Shown: positions 1 through 7,564 of the stretch, one piece after another
Position numbering within the stretch: the first letter of the stretch is position 1
How the letters are laid out: the number at the start of each line of letters is the position of its first letter
Origin: Rhodocyclaceae bacterium
GTDB taxonomy: Bacteria; Pseudomonadota; Gammaproteobacteria; Burkholderiales; Rhodocyclaceae
Direction of reading: 5' to 3'
Length of the DNA stretch: 33,037 nucleotides
NCBI GenBank assembly: GCA_024710925.1
Contig: JANJTW010000056.1
Coordinates: forward strand, 1 to 33,037
Position numbers and translations under genes: made by a program
The notes under the pieces: model-generated
What the model was told of the DNA's origin: nothing
Databases searched by the model: none
What the model saw: only the letters and a program-made list of their open reading frames with translations

Positions 1-424
1 GGCCTTCGCCAGCATGGAATCCGGCGACGACGACGCGCCGCTGACCGAAATCAACATGGTGCCGCTGATCGACGTGATGCTGGTGCTGCTCATCATCTTC
101 ATCGTCACCGCGCCGCTGCTGACGCACGCCGTCAAGGTCGAGCTGCCGAAGGCGGCGTCCTCGGCCAACCAGACCAAGCCGGACAACGTGCAGCTGGCGA
201 TCGACGCCGGCAGCCAGGTTTTCTGGAACGGCGAGGCAGTCGACGCGACGCAGTTCGCCGAACGCCTCGCCGCCGCCTCGGCGCAGCAGCCGCAGCCGGA
301 GCTGCACATCCGCGCCGAGCGGACGACGCCGTACGAGAAGGTCGCGCAGGTGATGTCCGAGGCGGCTCGCAACGGTCTGACGCGCATCGGCTTCGTCACC
401 GACCCGACCGGCGCCGCGCACTGA
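1..424 (+). CDS. exbD: ExbD, TonB-system biopolymer transport protein (5' end cut by window edge)
   Basis: ExbD works with ExbB in the inner membrane to pass the proton-motive force to TonB, which powers outer-membrane receptors such as the two found further right. The sequence shows a short cytoplasmic N-terminus (APLTEINMVPLIDVMLVLL), one transmembrane helix containing the conserved aspartate of the PLID motif, and a periplasmic domain ending near IGFVTDPTG. The total is about 140 residues, normal for the family. The first ATG inside the window is at 14. The bases at the very edge read as the last G of an ATG followed by Ala-Phe-Ala-Ser, so the true start probably lies two bases outside the window. 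The ftr iron operon follows 49 bases downstream. The family assignment is firm, and the exact start is inference. Confidence 0.95.
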   Translation, partial: AFASMESGDDDAPLTEINMVPLIDVMLVLLIIFIVTAPLLTHAVKVELPKAASSANQTKPDNVQLAIDAGSQVFWNGEAVDATQFAERLAAASAQQPQPELHIRAERTTPYEKVAQVMSEAARNGLTRIGFVTDPTGAAH

Positions 425-473
425 CGCCGCCGGACACAGACAGAAAAATTCAACCACCAGGGAGTCCACAAAG

Positions 474-1022
474 ATGCTGTCCATGAAGAAAAAACTGGCT
501 GCGGCACTGATCGTCGCCGCCGCCTTCGCCGCCCCCGCCGGCGCCCTCGAATACCCGATCGGCGTGCCGCAGAACAAGGCCGGCATGGAGATCGCCGCCG
601 TCTACCTGCAGCCGGTCGAGATGGAGCCGGACGGCATGATGAGGAAGGCGTCCGAATCCGACATCCACATCGAGGCCGACATCCGCGCGCTGGCCAACAA
701 TCCGAACGGCTTCGAGGAAGGCGCCTGGATCCCGTACCTGATCGTCAAGTACGAAGTCAGCAAGATCGGCGGCGACTACAAGGTCGCCGGCGACTTCATG
801 CCGATGGTCGCCAACGACGGCCCGCACTACGGCGACAACATCAAGCTCGCCGGCCCGGGCAAGTACAAGGTCAAGTACACCATCCTGCCGCCGTCGGAGA
901 ACAAGCACGCCCACTTCGGCCGCCACACCGACCGCGCCACCGGCGTCCGCCCGTGGTTCAAGCCGTTCGAGGTCGAGTACGAATTCACCTACGTCGGCAT
1001 CGGCAAGAAGGGCGGGTACTGA
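474..1022 (+). CDS. ftrA: P19/FtrA-family periplasmic iron-transport protein
   Basis: Periplasmic protein of the P19/Tp34/FetP/FtrA family, which binds copper and ferrous iron and feeds an FTR1-type permease. An N-terminal signal peptide (MLSMKKKLAAALIVAAAFA, cleavage near AGA-LEY) precedes a single beta-rich domain. His65-x-Glu67, Met111, His118 and His147 have the spacing I recall for the metal ligands of FetP/P19; other histidines (145, 151) lie nearby. The length of 182 aa is typical. The start at 474 has a GGGAG element about 9 bases upstream. An alternative ATG at 483 would also leave a good signal peptide. It is the first gene of an ftrA-porin-ftrB-ftrC-ftrD run, which strongly supports the role. 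Confidence 0.93.
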   Translation: MLSMKKKLAAALIVAAAFAAPAGALEYPIGVPQNKAGMEIAAVYLQPVEMEPDGMMRKASESDIHIEADIRALANNPNGFEEGAWIPYLIVKYEVSKIGGDYKVAGDFMPMVANDGPHYGDNIKLAGPGKYKVKYTILPPSENKHAHFGRHTDRATGVRPWFKPFEVEYEFTYVGIGKKGGY

Positions 1023-1024
1023 CC

Positions 1025-2509
1025 ATGCGCGCCCGTGTGCTGGCCGCCGCGCTCGCCGCGGCGGGACTCGTCACGCTCGCTTCGCCGGCCATCGCCGCCG
1101 GCAAGGAGGCCGAGCTGCTGCAGAGGCTGGCCGAGCGCCTGGAAAAGCTCGAAGCGCGCAACGCCGAGCTGGAAAAGGAAGTGAAGACGCTCAAGGCCGA
1201 CAACGAGAAGATCGAGAAGGGGCTGGAGAGCGAGCGCATCTCGCAGTACGAGCCGGAGCTCACCGCGCGCCTGAAGGCGGTCGAGAAGGACGCGCTGGAA
1301 ATGCGCAAATCGTCGAAGGTGATCGAGGCACTCGACGGGCTGAAAGCCGGCGCCAGCCTGACCACCGTCGCGCAGAAGCCGTCCGGCCTGCCGCGCCACA
1401 CCGCCGACGGCAACAGCCAGCTCAGCTACCGCGCCGACGCCACCGTCGAGCTGCCGCTCGGCCCGATCGGCGACGTCGAGCAGAAGCTGTTCGCGCATTT
1501 CCGCATGGGCCAGGGCCTCGGCCTCAACACGCCGTTCGCCAACCTCGGCCACTTCGCCAGCGCGCCGAATGCCGTCGCCTTCCGCGCCAGCGGCGCCAAT
1601 CCGGACGACTCGGTGGCGATCCTCGCGCAGGCCTGGTACCAGGCGGCGATCCCGCTGCCCGTCGGCGGCTTCAAGCCGCATTCGCGCGAGAAGCTCGAAC
1701 TGACCTTCGGCAAGATCGACATCTTCGGCTTCTTCGACCAGAACGACGCGGCCGGCGACGAGTCGGTCCAGTTCATGAACTCGGTCTTCGTGCATAACCC
1801 GCTGCTCGACGCCGGCGGCGAGGTCGCCGTCGACGCCAACGGCTTCCAGCCGGGCTTCATCGCCGCCTACGTCAACGAGACCAACAAGGCCGAGCCGTGG
1901 CGCCTGTCGCTCGGCGCCTTCGGCGCCGGCGAGCGCGGCGCCAACTACCAGCGCAGCCTGTCGTCGCCGCTGCTCATCGCCCAGGCCGAGAAGCAGCTCA
2001 AGTTGTTCGGCGGCCTCTCCGGCAACTACCGCGCCTACGCCTGGCACCGCAACGGCGTCACCCAGCTCGACGGCGTCAGCGAGGCCAACCACACCGGCTT
2101 CGGCCTCTCCGTCGACCAGCGCGTCGGCGACGGCATGAACCTGTTCGCGCGTTACGGCAAGCTGCTCAAGGGCCAGCTGCCGTTCGACCAGGCGCTGACC
2201 GCCGGCGCCGAGATCAACGGCAGCTACTGGGGCCGCGGCGGCGACGCCATCGGTCTGGCCGGCGCCTGGCTGAAATCGAGCAGCGACTACCGCCGCCTCG
2301 GCGGCAGCGGCGACCTCTATGGCGACGGCAGCGGCGTCTTCGCCTACGCACCGAGCGGCGCCGAGAAGCTCGCCGAGATCTACTACCGCTACCGCGTCTC
2401 GTCGCAGTTCGAGCTGACACCGGACTTCCAGTGGATCGGCCGCCCCGGCGCCAACCCGGACGCGAAGGCGGTCAAGGTCGTCGGCGTGCGCGCCAACGTC
2501 AGCTTCTGA
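1025..2509 (+). CDS. Outer-membrane porin with N-terminal coiled coil, inserted in the ftr operon
   Basis: Predicted 494-aa outer-membrane protein. It has a signal peptide (MRARVLAAALAAAGLVTLAS...AIAA), then a charged heptad-like coiled coil at residues about 25-95 rich in Glu, Lys and Leu. The rest has the alternating pattern of a beta-barrel and ends in the terminal phenylalanine (VRANVSF) typical of barrel proteins. The stretch around GKIDIFGFFDQND and FMNSVFVHNPLLD resembles carbohydrate-selective OprB-like porins, but the substrate cannot be read from sequence. The ATG at 1025 is 2 bases after the ftrA stop. A longer in-frame start at 953 would overlap ftrA by 70 bases and bury the signal peptide, so I rejected it. 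The location between ftrA and ftrB suggests passage of iron or a small chelate across the outer membrane (inference). Confidence 0.8.
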   Translation: MRARVLAAALAAAGLVTLASPAIAAGKEAELLQRLAERLEKLEARNAELEKEVKTLKADNEKIEKGLESERISQYEPELTARLKAVEKDALEMRKSSKVIEALDGLKAGASLTTVAQKPSGLPRHTADGNSQLSYRADATVELPLGPIGDVEQKLFAHFRMGQGLGLNTPFANLGHFASAPNAVAFRASGANPDDSVAILAQAWYQAAIPLPVGGFKPHSREKLELTFGKIDIFGFFDQNDAAGDESVQFMNSVFVHNPLLDAGGEVAVDANGFQPGFIAAYVNETNKAEPWRLSLGAFGAGERGANYQRSLSSPLLIAQAEKQLKLFGGLSGNYRAYAWHRNGVTQLDGVSEANHTGFGLSVDQRVGDGMNLFARYGKLLKGQLPFDQALTAGAEINGSYWGRGGDAIGLAGAWLKSSSDYRRLGGSGDLYGDGSGVFAYAPSGAEKLAEIYYRYRVSSQFELTPDFQWIGRPGANPDAKAVKVVGVRANVSF

Positions 2510-2520
2510 GGCGCCCGCGC

Positions 2521-2916
2521 ATGAGCACCGGAAACCGCAATCCCTTCCGGCGTCGGCGCGACGCGCCGGCCGGCGGCCGCGTGCCGCCGGCCGGCCTCGC
2601 CGGACTGGCGCTGCTGCTGGCGCTGGCCGGCGGGCCGGCGCGCGCCGCCGACCTGCCGACCCTGCACCTGCTGATGAAGGACGGCCGCCTCTTCCCGGAA
2701 ACGCTGGAAGTGCCGGCGAACACCCGCTTCCGCCTGACCGTGAAGAACGAGGGACCGGGCGCCGCCGAGTTCGAGAGCCTGGAACTCAGGAAGGAGCTGG
2801 TGCTGGCGCCGGGCATCAGCCGCAACCTCGTGTTCGCGCCGATGAAGCCGGGCCGCTACCGCTTCTTCGACGAGTTCCACCAGGACACGGCGCAGGGCTG
2901 GATCGTCGCCAAGTGA
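2521..2916 (+). CDS. ftrB: FtrB-type periplasmic cupredoxin-domain protein
   Basis: 131-aa exported protein with an Arg-rich N-terminus, a hydrophobic signal segment (residues about 24-42, ending ARA-ADL) and one cupredoxin-like domain (about 45-131). The domain carries the FESLELRKELVLAPG and GRYRFFDEFH segments seen in FtrB and EfeO-type cupredoxins. In Ftr systems this protein is proposed to oxidise or pass on Fe2+ before uptake by the FTR1 permease. There is no cysteine at all in the protein, so it cannot have a classical blue-copper Cys-His-Met site; acidic residues (Glu84, Glu87, Asp117, Glu118) and His120 are candidate ligands. The ATG at 2521 lies 11 bases after the porin stop, and ftrC follows after 52 bases. 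Confidence 0.85.
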   Translation: MSTGNRNPFRRRRDAPAGGRVPPAGLAGLALLLALAGGPARAADLPTLHLLMKDGRLFPETLEVPANTRFRLTVKNEGPGAAEFESLELRKELVLAPGISRNLVFAPMKPGRYRFFDEFHQDTAQGWIVAK

Positions 2917-2968
2917 GCCAATGATTCGCGGCAGATAAAAAACAAAGCTACGGAGCGGGAGAAACATC

Positions 2969-3772
2969 ATGGGCAACGCACTCTTCGTCGTCTGGCGGGA
3001 AAGCCTGGAGGCCTTCCTGGTCGTCGGCATCCTGCACGCCTGGCTGCAGGCCAACGGCCACGGCGGCCGCGGCACGCGCGCGCTGGCCGCCGGCGTCGGC
3101 GCCGGCATCGCGCTGGCGCTGGCGCTCGGCTGGGCGCTGGTCGCCGTCCAGGACGAACTCGCCGGCGAGACGCTCGACGCCTTCCAGACCGGCATGCTGC
3201 TCGTCGCCGCGGCGTTGATCACGCAGATGGTGCTGTGGATGCGCCGGCACGGCCGCCAGCTGCGCGCGCAGATCCACGGCGAGCTGGCTGCCGCGCAGGC
3301 GCGCGCCGGGCTGGCCGGCGTCGCCGTCGTCGCCACGCTGGCGGTCGCCCGCGAGGGCGCCGAGACGGCGATCTTCCTCTACGGCTTTGCGCAGGAAGGC
3401 GGCGTCGCCGACCTCGTCGCCGGCGCCGGTGCCGGTTTCGTCGCCGCCGCGGCGACCGCCTTCGCCACCGCGCGCGGCCTGCGCCGCTTCGACAGCGGCC
3501 GCCTGCTGCGCTATTCGTCGTTCCTGCTGCTGGTCATCGCCTCGGCGCTGCTGGTCGCCGGCGCCGACCGCCTGATCGGCGCCGGCTGGCTGCCGGGCCT
3601 CGTCGATCCGCTGTGGGACAGCGCACTGCTGCTCGACGACGGCGACGGCGCCGGCAAGCTCTTCGCCGACTTCTCCGGCTACCGCGCGCGACCGGCGCTG
3701 AGCGTCGTCCTCGTCTACGCCGCCTACTGGAGCGCCGTCGCCGTTGCCTGGCGGAGGGCCGGCCGTGACTGA
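2969..3772 (+). CDS. ftrC: FTR1-family iron permease
   Basis: 267-aa integral membrane protein of the FTR1/EfeU family, the inner-membrane permease of the system. Two REXXE iron-binding motifs are visible, RESLE at residues 10-14 in helix 1 and REGAE at 128-132 in helix 4, which is the hallmark of the family. About seven hydrophobic helices are predicted. The start ATG at 2969 is preceded by a GGAGCGGGAG purine run. The gene end overlaps the GTG start of ftrD by 8 bases, implying translational coupling. The assignment is secure. Fe3+ formed from Fe2+ at the membrane is the usual proposed substrate. Confidence 0.95.
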   Translation: MGNALFVVWRESLEAFLVVGILHAWLQANGHGGRGTRALAAGVGAGIALALALGWALVAVQDELAGETLDAFQTGMLLVAAALITQMVLWMRRHGRQLRAQIHGELAAAQARAGLAGVAVVATLAVAREGAETAIFLYGFAQEGGVADLVAGAGAGFVAAAATAFATARGLRRFDSGRLLRYSSFLLLVIASALLVAGADRLIGAGWLPGLVDPLWDSALLLDDGDGAGKLFADFSGYRARPALSVVLVYAAYWSAVAVAWRRAGRD

Positions 3773-5177
3773 ACAGCCGATCACCTTCCATCGGCGCGGC
3801 GAAACCGCCGCGCCGCCCGGCCGCCTCGCCGCCGTCGGACTTTTCCTGCGCCGGCAGCGCACGCTGATCCTGACCATCCAGTGGATGGTCGTTTGCGTTT
3901 ACGCGGTTCTCGTCGTCGTCCCCGCCTTCCTGCCGCTGCCACCGGAGAGCGCCCATCTCTGGGACAACCTGCGCCTGTTCGCGCAGTTCGTCTTCTGGGG
4001 CGTCTGGTGGCCGGGCGTGATGATCGCCACGGTGGCGCTCGGCCGCATCTGGTGCGGCATCTTCTGCCCGGAGGGATCGGTCTCCGAATGGGCCAGCCGG
4101 TACGGCCGCGGCAAGCCGCTGCCGCGCTGGCTGAAGTGGTCCGGCTGGCCCTTCGTCGCCTTCGTCGCCACCACCGTCTACGGCCAGCTGGTCAGCGTCT
4201 ACGAATACCCGCAGGCGGCGCTCCTGGTGCTCGGCGGCTCGACCGTCGCCGCCGTCGGCATCGGCCTGCTCTACGGCCGCGAGAAGCGCATCTGGTGCCG
4301 CTACCTGTGCCCGGCCTCCGGCGTCTTCGCCGTGCTGGCCAAGATCGCGCCGCTGCACTACAAGGTCGACCGCGACGCGTGGGACCGCCATCTCGACGCC
4401 GGCAAGCCCTTCGCGCCGGTGAACTGCGCACCGCTGGTCGACGTCCGGCGCATGACGAGCGCCTCCGAATGCCATTCCTGCGGCCGCTGCGCCGGCCAGC
4501 GCGATGCCGTCGCGCTGTCCTGGCGCTCGCCGTTCGCCGAGGCGCTCGACCTCGACGCGCCGGCGAAGACTGCGGATGCGGCGACGCTGCTCTTCGGCGT
4601 GCTCGGCGTCGCCACCGCCGCCTTCCAGTGGACGGTCAGCCCGTGGTTCCTGAAGATGAAGCTCGCGCTCGCCGAATGGCTGGTCGAGCGCGAGCATTTC
4701 GCGCTGCTAGCCAACGACGTGCCGTGGTGGCTGCTCACCCACCATCCGGAAGCCAACGACCTGTTCACCTGGCTCGACGGCGCGCTGATCCTCGCCTATC
4801 TGCTGCTCGGCGGCTTCCTGCTCGGCGCGCTGCTCTGGCTCGGCCCGGCGCTCGCCGCCCGCCTCGTGCGCGACCCGCGCCGCAGCTGGCAGCGCCTGAC
4901 GCTGGCGCTGACGCCGCTGGCGGCGGCCAGCGTCATCCTCGGCCTGTCGATGCTCACCGTTTCGCACCTGCGCGCCGAGCACGTCTGGCTCGGCTGGCTG
5001 CCGGCCTGCCGTGTCGCGCTGCTCGCCGCCGGCGGCCTCGCCTCGCTGTGGCTGGCGCTGCGCCTGCTGTGGCCGGCAAGCGCGCCGGCAGCGCGCAAGG
5101 CGGCGGCGGCCATCGCCATGGCGATGCCGGTGGCGCTGATGACGACCGTCTGGAGCCTGGTCTTCTTCGTCTGGTGA
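3765..5177 (+). CDS. ftrD: FtrD, membrane polyferredoxin of the ferrous-iron uptake system
   Basis: 470-aa membrane protein with [4Fe-4S] cysteine motifs like those of NosR/NapH/CcoG. Cysteines 97/101 (WCGIFCPEG), 178/182 (WCRYLCPAS) and 221/236/239/242 (ECHSCGRC) are visible between several transmembrane helices. In FtrABCD it is thought to carry electrons for iron uptake, as an acceptor or donor coupled to the cupredoxin and permease. I chose the GTG at 3765 because GGAGGG sits six bases upstream. A TTG at 3744 in the same frame would lack this site and overlap ftrC more deeply. It is the last gene of the operon; no clear terminator is visible before the feo promoter. Confidence 0.9.
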   Translation: MTEQPITFHRRGETAAPPGRLAAVGLFLRRQRTLILTIQWMVVCVYAVLVVVPAFLPLPPESAHLWDNLRLFAQFVFWGVWWPGVMIATVALGRIWCGIFCPEGSVSEWASRYGRGKPLPRWLKWSGWPFVAFVATTVYGQLVSVYEYPQAALLVLGGSTVAAVGIGLLYGREKRIWCRYLCPASGVFAVLAKIAPLHYKVDRDAWDRHLDAGKPFAPVNCAPLVDVRRMTSASECHSCGRCAGQRDAVALSWRSPFAEALDLDAPAKTADAATLLFGVLGVATAAFQWTVSPWFLKMKLALAEWLVEREHFALLANDVPWWLLTHHPEANDLFTWLDGALILAYLLLGGFLLGALLWLGPALAARLVRDPRRSWQRLTLALTPLAAASVILGLSMLTVSHLRAEHVWLGWLPACRVALLAAGGLASLWLALRLLWPASAPAARKAAAAIAMAMPVALMTTVWSLVFFVW

Positions 5178-5204
5178 GCTTCGTCCGCTATGCCTTGCCG
5201 CTTC

Positions 5205-5218
5205 TTGACCGATCTCAA
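5205..5218 (+). promoter_or_regulatory. FNR-like site upstream of feoB
   Basis: TTGACCGATCTCAA matches the FNR/ANR palindrome TTGAT-N4-ATCAA at 8 of 10 defined positions. Its centre lies about 43 bases upstream of the transcription start expected from the -10 box at 5243, close to the class II activator position (-41.5). FNR activation of feo is known in other proteobacteria. The site is a match by eye only. Confidence 0.45.
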
Positions 5219-5237
5219 ATACGAACTGTTCTCAGTT
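5218..5237 (+). promoter_or_regulatory. Fur-like box upstream of feoB
   Basis: AATACGAACTGTTCTCAGTT resembles the Fur consensus AATGAGAATAATTCTCATT if one extra base is allowed near the right end. The core GAA-N3-TTCTCA is well kept. It begins on the last base of the FNR-like site and covers the expected -35 region, so bound Fur would block the promoter. Confidence 0.45.
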
Positions 5238-5239
5238 GA

Positions 5240-5248
5240 TGCGATAAT
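5240..5248 (+). promoter_or_regulatory. Extended -10 element of the feo-fez promoter
   Basis: TGCGATAAT is an extended -10 (TGn followed by GATAAT, five of six matches to TATAAT). No good -35 is present at 17 bases, as expected for an activator-dependent promoter. The predicted start near 5255 lies only about four bases before the first mini-ORF at 5259. Confidence 0.4.
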
Positions 5249-5258
5249 GCGCGACTTC

Positions 5259-5294
5259 ATGAACCCGCCACCCCCGTCCTCCGACCGCCCATGA
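5259..5294 (+). CDS. Candidate leader mini-ORF 1 (11 aa, four consecutive prolines)
   Basis: ATG at 5259 opens an 11-codon frame MNPPPPSSDRP that ends in TGA at 5292-5294, overlapping the ATG of mini-ORF 2 in an ATGA. Four prolines in a row are a known ribosome-stalling context relieved by EF-P. No Shine-Dalgarno sequence is visible; the frame would lie almost at the mRNA 5' end. It may be chance in GC-rich DNA, so this is a low-confidence coding call. Confidence 0.25.
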   Translation: MNPPPPSSDRP

Positions 5295-5341
5295 CCGCTC
5301 CGCGCACCCCGTCGTCCCGCCGCCAAGGCCGCCGCGCATGA
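5291..5341 (+). CDS. Candidate leader mini-ORF 2 (16 aa, arginine-rich) coupled to feoB
   Basis: ATG at 5291 opens MTAPRTPSSRRQGRRA, which stops at 5339-5341, overlapping the feoB ATG (5338) in an ATGA. The basic peptide resembles nothing I recognise. Together with mini-ORF 1 it forms a chain of two ATGA junctions leading into feoB, which itself has only a weak ribosome site (AAGG about nine bases upstream). This fits translational coupling. Confidence 0.25.
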   Translation: MTAPRTPSSRRQGRRA

Positions 5342-7293
5342 CCGCCGCTACCGGCCTCCTCCTCGTCGGCCAGCCGAACGTCGGCAAGTCGGTGCTCTTC
5401 CACGCGCTGACCGGCCGCTACGTCACCGTCTCCAACTACCCCGGCACCACCGTCGAGGTCTCGCGCGGCGTCGCGCAGGCGCTCGGCGGGCTGCCGGTGC
5501 TCGACACCCCCGGCGTCATCTCGCTGCCGTCGCGCACCGGCGACGAGCACGCGACGACGCGGGCGCTGCTCGACGAGACGAGCGCGACGCTGCTCCAGGT
5601 CGGCGACGCCAAGAACCTGCGCCGCAGCCTGCAGCTCTCGGTGCTGCTGGCCGAGATGGGGCGGCCGATGCTGCTCGCACTGAACATGATCGACGAGGCC
5701 GAGGCGCGCGGCGCCACCGTCGACGCGGCGGCGCTGTCGGCCGAGCTCGGCCTGCCGGTGGTGCCGACCGTCGCCACGCGCGGCAAGGGCGTCGACGCCT
5801 TGCGCGCGGCGATCCCGCAGGCGACCGTGCCGCGCTTCCGCCTCGAATACGCGGCCGACGTCGAAGCCGCGCTCGACGCGCTGGCCGCGCCGCTGGCGAC
5901 GCTCGCGCCGGCGCCCGGCCTCTCGGCGCGCGCCCTCGGCCTGCTCTTCCTGGCCGGCGACGCCGAGCTGGCAGCCTGGCTGGCCGAGCGCTTCGGCGGC
6001 GTCGACGCCGAGCCGCTGGAGAAGATGCGCGAAATCCGCGACACGCTGCAGCTCGACTACCCGGAACCGCTCGCCGCCGTGCTGCAGCAGGCGCGCATGG
6101 CCGCCGCCGACCGCATCGCCGGCCGCGTCGTCCGGCAGACGCCGCAGGGCGCCAACGGCGTCGCCCAGAAGCTCGGTGCGCTCGCCGTGCATCCGCTGTG
6201 GGGCTGGCCGGTGCTGCTCTTCGTGCTCTACGGCATCTACTGGTTCGTCGGCGAATTCGGCGCCGGCACGCTGGTCGGCCTGCTCGAAGAAAACCTCTTC
6301 GGCGGCGTCATCAACCCGTGGTTCGAGGGACGGGTGCGCGAGCATGCGCCGTGGCCCTGGCTGGCCGAGCTGCTGATCGGTCAGTACGGCCTGTGGACGA
6401 TGGGCATGACCTACGCGCTGGCGCTGATCCTGCCGATCGTCACCACCTTCTTCATCGCCTTCGGCGCGCTGGAAGATTCCGGCTACTTCTCGCGGCTGAC
6501 CGTGCTCTCCAACCGGACCTTCAGCCGCATGGGCCTGAACGGCCGCGCCGTGCTGCCGATGGTGCTCGGCCTCGGTTGCGTGACGATGGCGACGCTGACC
6601 ACGCGCATCCTGCACAGCCCGCGCGAGAAGCTGATCGTCACCTTCCTGCTGGCGCTGGCGATTCCGTGCTCGGCGCAGCTCGGCGTGGTCATGGGCATGC
6701 TCGCCGGCATCTCGTTCGCGGCAACGCTGATCTGGTTCGGCGTCGTCCTCGGCGTGCTGGTCACCGTCGGCTGGCTCGCCAACAAGCTGATCAAAGGCCG
6801 CCGCATCCCGCTGATGACCGAGCTGCCGCCCTTGCGCTTGCCAGCCGTCGGCAACGTGCTGACGAAGACCTGGGCGCGGCTGAAGTGGTACCTGATCGAG
6901 GTCATCCCGCTCTTCCTGCTCGGCGCTTTCCTCCTCTTCGCGCTCGACGGCATCGGCGCCCTGCCCTGGCTGGTCGCCGCCGGCGAGCCGGTGGTCACCG
7001 GCTGGCTGGGTCTGCCGAAGGAAGCCTCGGCCGCCTTCCTGATGGGCTTCCTGCGCCGCGACTTCGGCGCCACCGGGCTGTTCGTCATGGGCACCGCGCT
7101 GTCGCCGGCGCAGCTGGTCGTCGGCATCGTCACGCTGACGCTGTTCGTGCCCTGCTTCGCCAGCCTGATGATGATCGTCAAGGAGCACGGAACGAAACGC
7201 GCCGTGCTGATGCTGGCGCTGATCGTGCCGACCGCCTTCTTCCTCGGCGGCGTGCTGCGCTTCGCGCGGGCCGCCGCCGGCTGGGGACAATGA
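5338..7293 (+). CDS. feoB: FeoB ferrous-iron transporter
   Basis: Inner-membrane Fe2+ transporter with an N-terminal G domain. The nucleotide motifs are visible: G1 GQPNVGKS (11-18), G2 YPGTT (34-38), G3 DTPG (56-59) and G4 NMID (116-119). A helical spacer of about 170-270 is followed by the membrane domain with paired Gate segments. At 651 aa it is somewhat shorter than the usual 700-800. The ATG at 5338 is set by the G1 motif position and by the ATGA overlap with the preceding mini-ORF. feoA follows with one base between stop and start, so gene order is B then A, the reverse of the common arrangement. It probably imports the Fe2+ that the downstream ferrosome-like genes handle (inference). 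Confidence 0.97.
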   Translation: MTAATGLLLVGQPNVGKSVLFHALTGRYVTVSNYPGTTVEVSRGVAQALGGLPVLDTPGVISLPSRTGDEHATTRALLDETSATLLQVGDAKNLRRSLQLSVLLAEMGRPMLLALNMIDEAEARGATVDAAALSAELGLPVVPTVATRGKGVDALRAAIPQATVPRFRLEYAADVEAALDALAAPLATLAPAPGLSARALGLLFLAGDAELAAWLAERFGGVDAEPLEKMREIRDTLQLDYPEPLAAVLQQARMAAADRIAGRVVRQTPQGANGVAQKLGALAVHPLWGWPVLLFVLYGIYWFVGEFGAGTLVGLLEENLFGGVINPWFEGRVREHAPWPWLAELLIGQYGLWTMGMTYALALILPIVTTFFIAFGALEDSGYFSRLTVLSNRTFSRMGLNGRAVLPMVLGLGCVTMATLTTRILHSPREKLIVTFLLALAIPCSAQLGVVMGMLAGISFAATLIWFGVVLGVLVTVGWLANKLIKGRRIPLMTELPPLRLPAVGNVLTKTWARLKWYLIEVIPLFLLGAFLLFALDGIGALPWLVAAGEPVVTGWLGLPKEASAAFLMGFLRRDFGATGLFVMGTALSPAQLVVGIVTLTLFVPCFASLMMIVKEHGTKRAVLMLALIVPTAFFLGGVLRFARAAAGWGQ

Positions 7294-7294
7294 G

Positions 7295-7564
7295 ATGAAA
7301 CACAAGCCGCATTCGCCCCGCCCGATCCACCACCAGCCGGCAAAGCCGACGCTGGCCGGCGCCCGCCCCGGCCACGAGGTCGCCATCGTCGGCTTCGCCG
7401 GCGGCGCCGGCGACCTGCACGAACGCCTGCTCGCCTACGGCCTGATCCCCGGCCGGACGCTGCGCGTGCTGGCGCAGAAGCCGCTGACCGTGGTCCAGGT
7501 CGAGCACACCGAACTGGCGCTCGAGCGCGAACTGGCCGCCTGCGTCGAGGTCGCCGCCGGATGA
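7295..7564 (+). CDS. feoA: FeoA, SH3-like partner of FeoB
   Basis: 89-aa cytoplasmic protein. Residues about 20-89 form the FeoA SH3-like fold, with GFAGGAGDLHERLLAYGLIPG and the TELALERELA ending typical of FeoA. The first 20 residues are an unusual His/Pro-rich tail (HHQPAKP). FeoA supports FeoB transport. It begins one base after feoB and overlaps the next gene by four bases (ATGA), so these genes are almost certainly co-translated. Confidence 0.92.
   Translation: MKHKPHSPRPIHHQPAKPTLAGARPGHEVAIVGFAGGAGDLHERLLAYGLIPGRTLRVLAQKPLTVVQVEHTELALERELAACVEVAAG

Noticed and set aside
953-1024. Longer start for the porin
   Set aside because: It overlaps ftrA in another frame and hides the signal peptide. 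The ATG at 1025 fits operon spacing.
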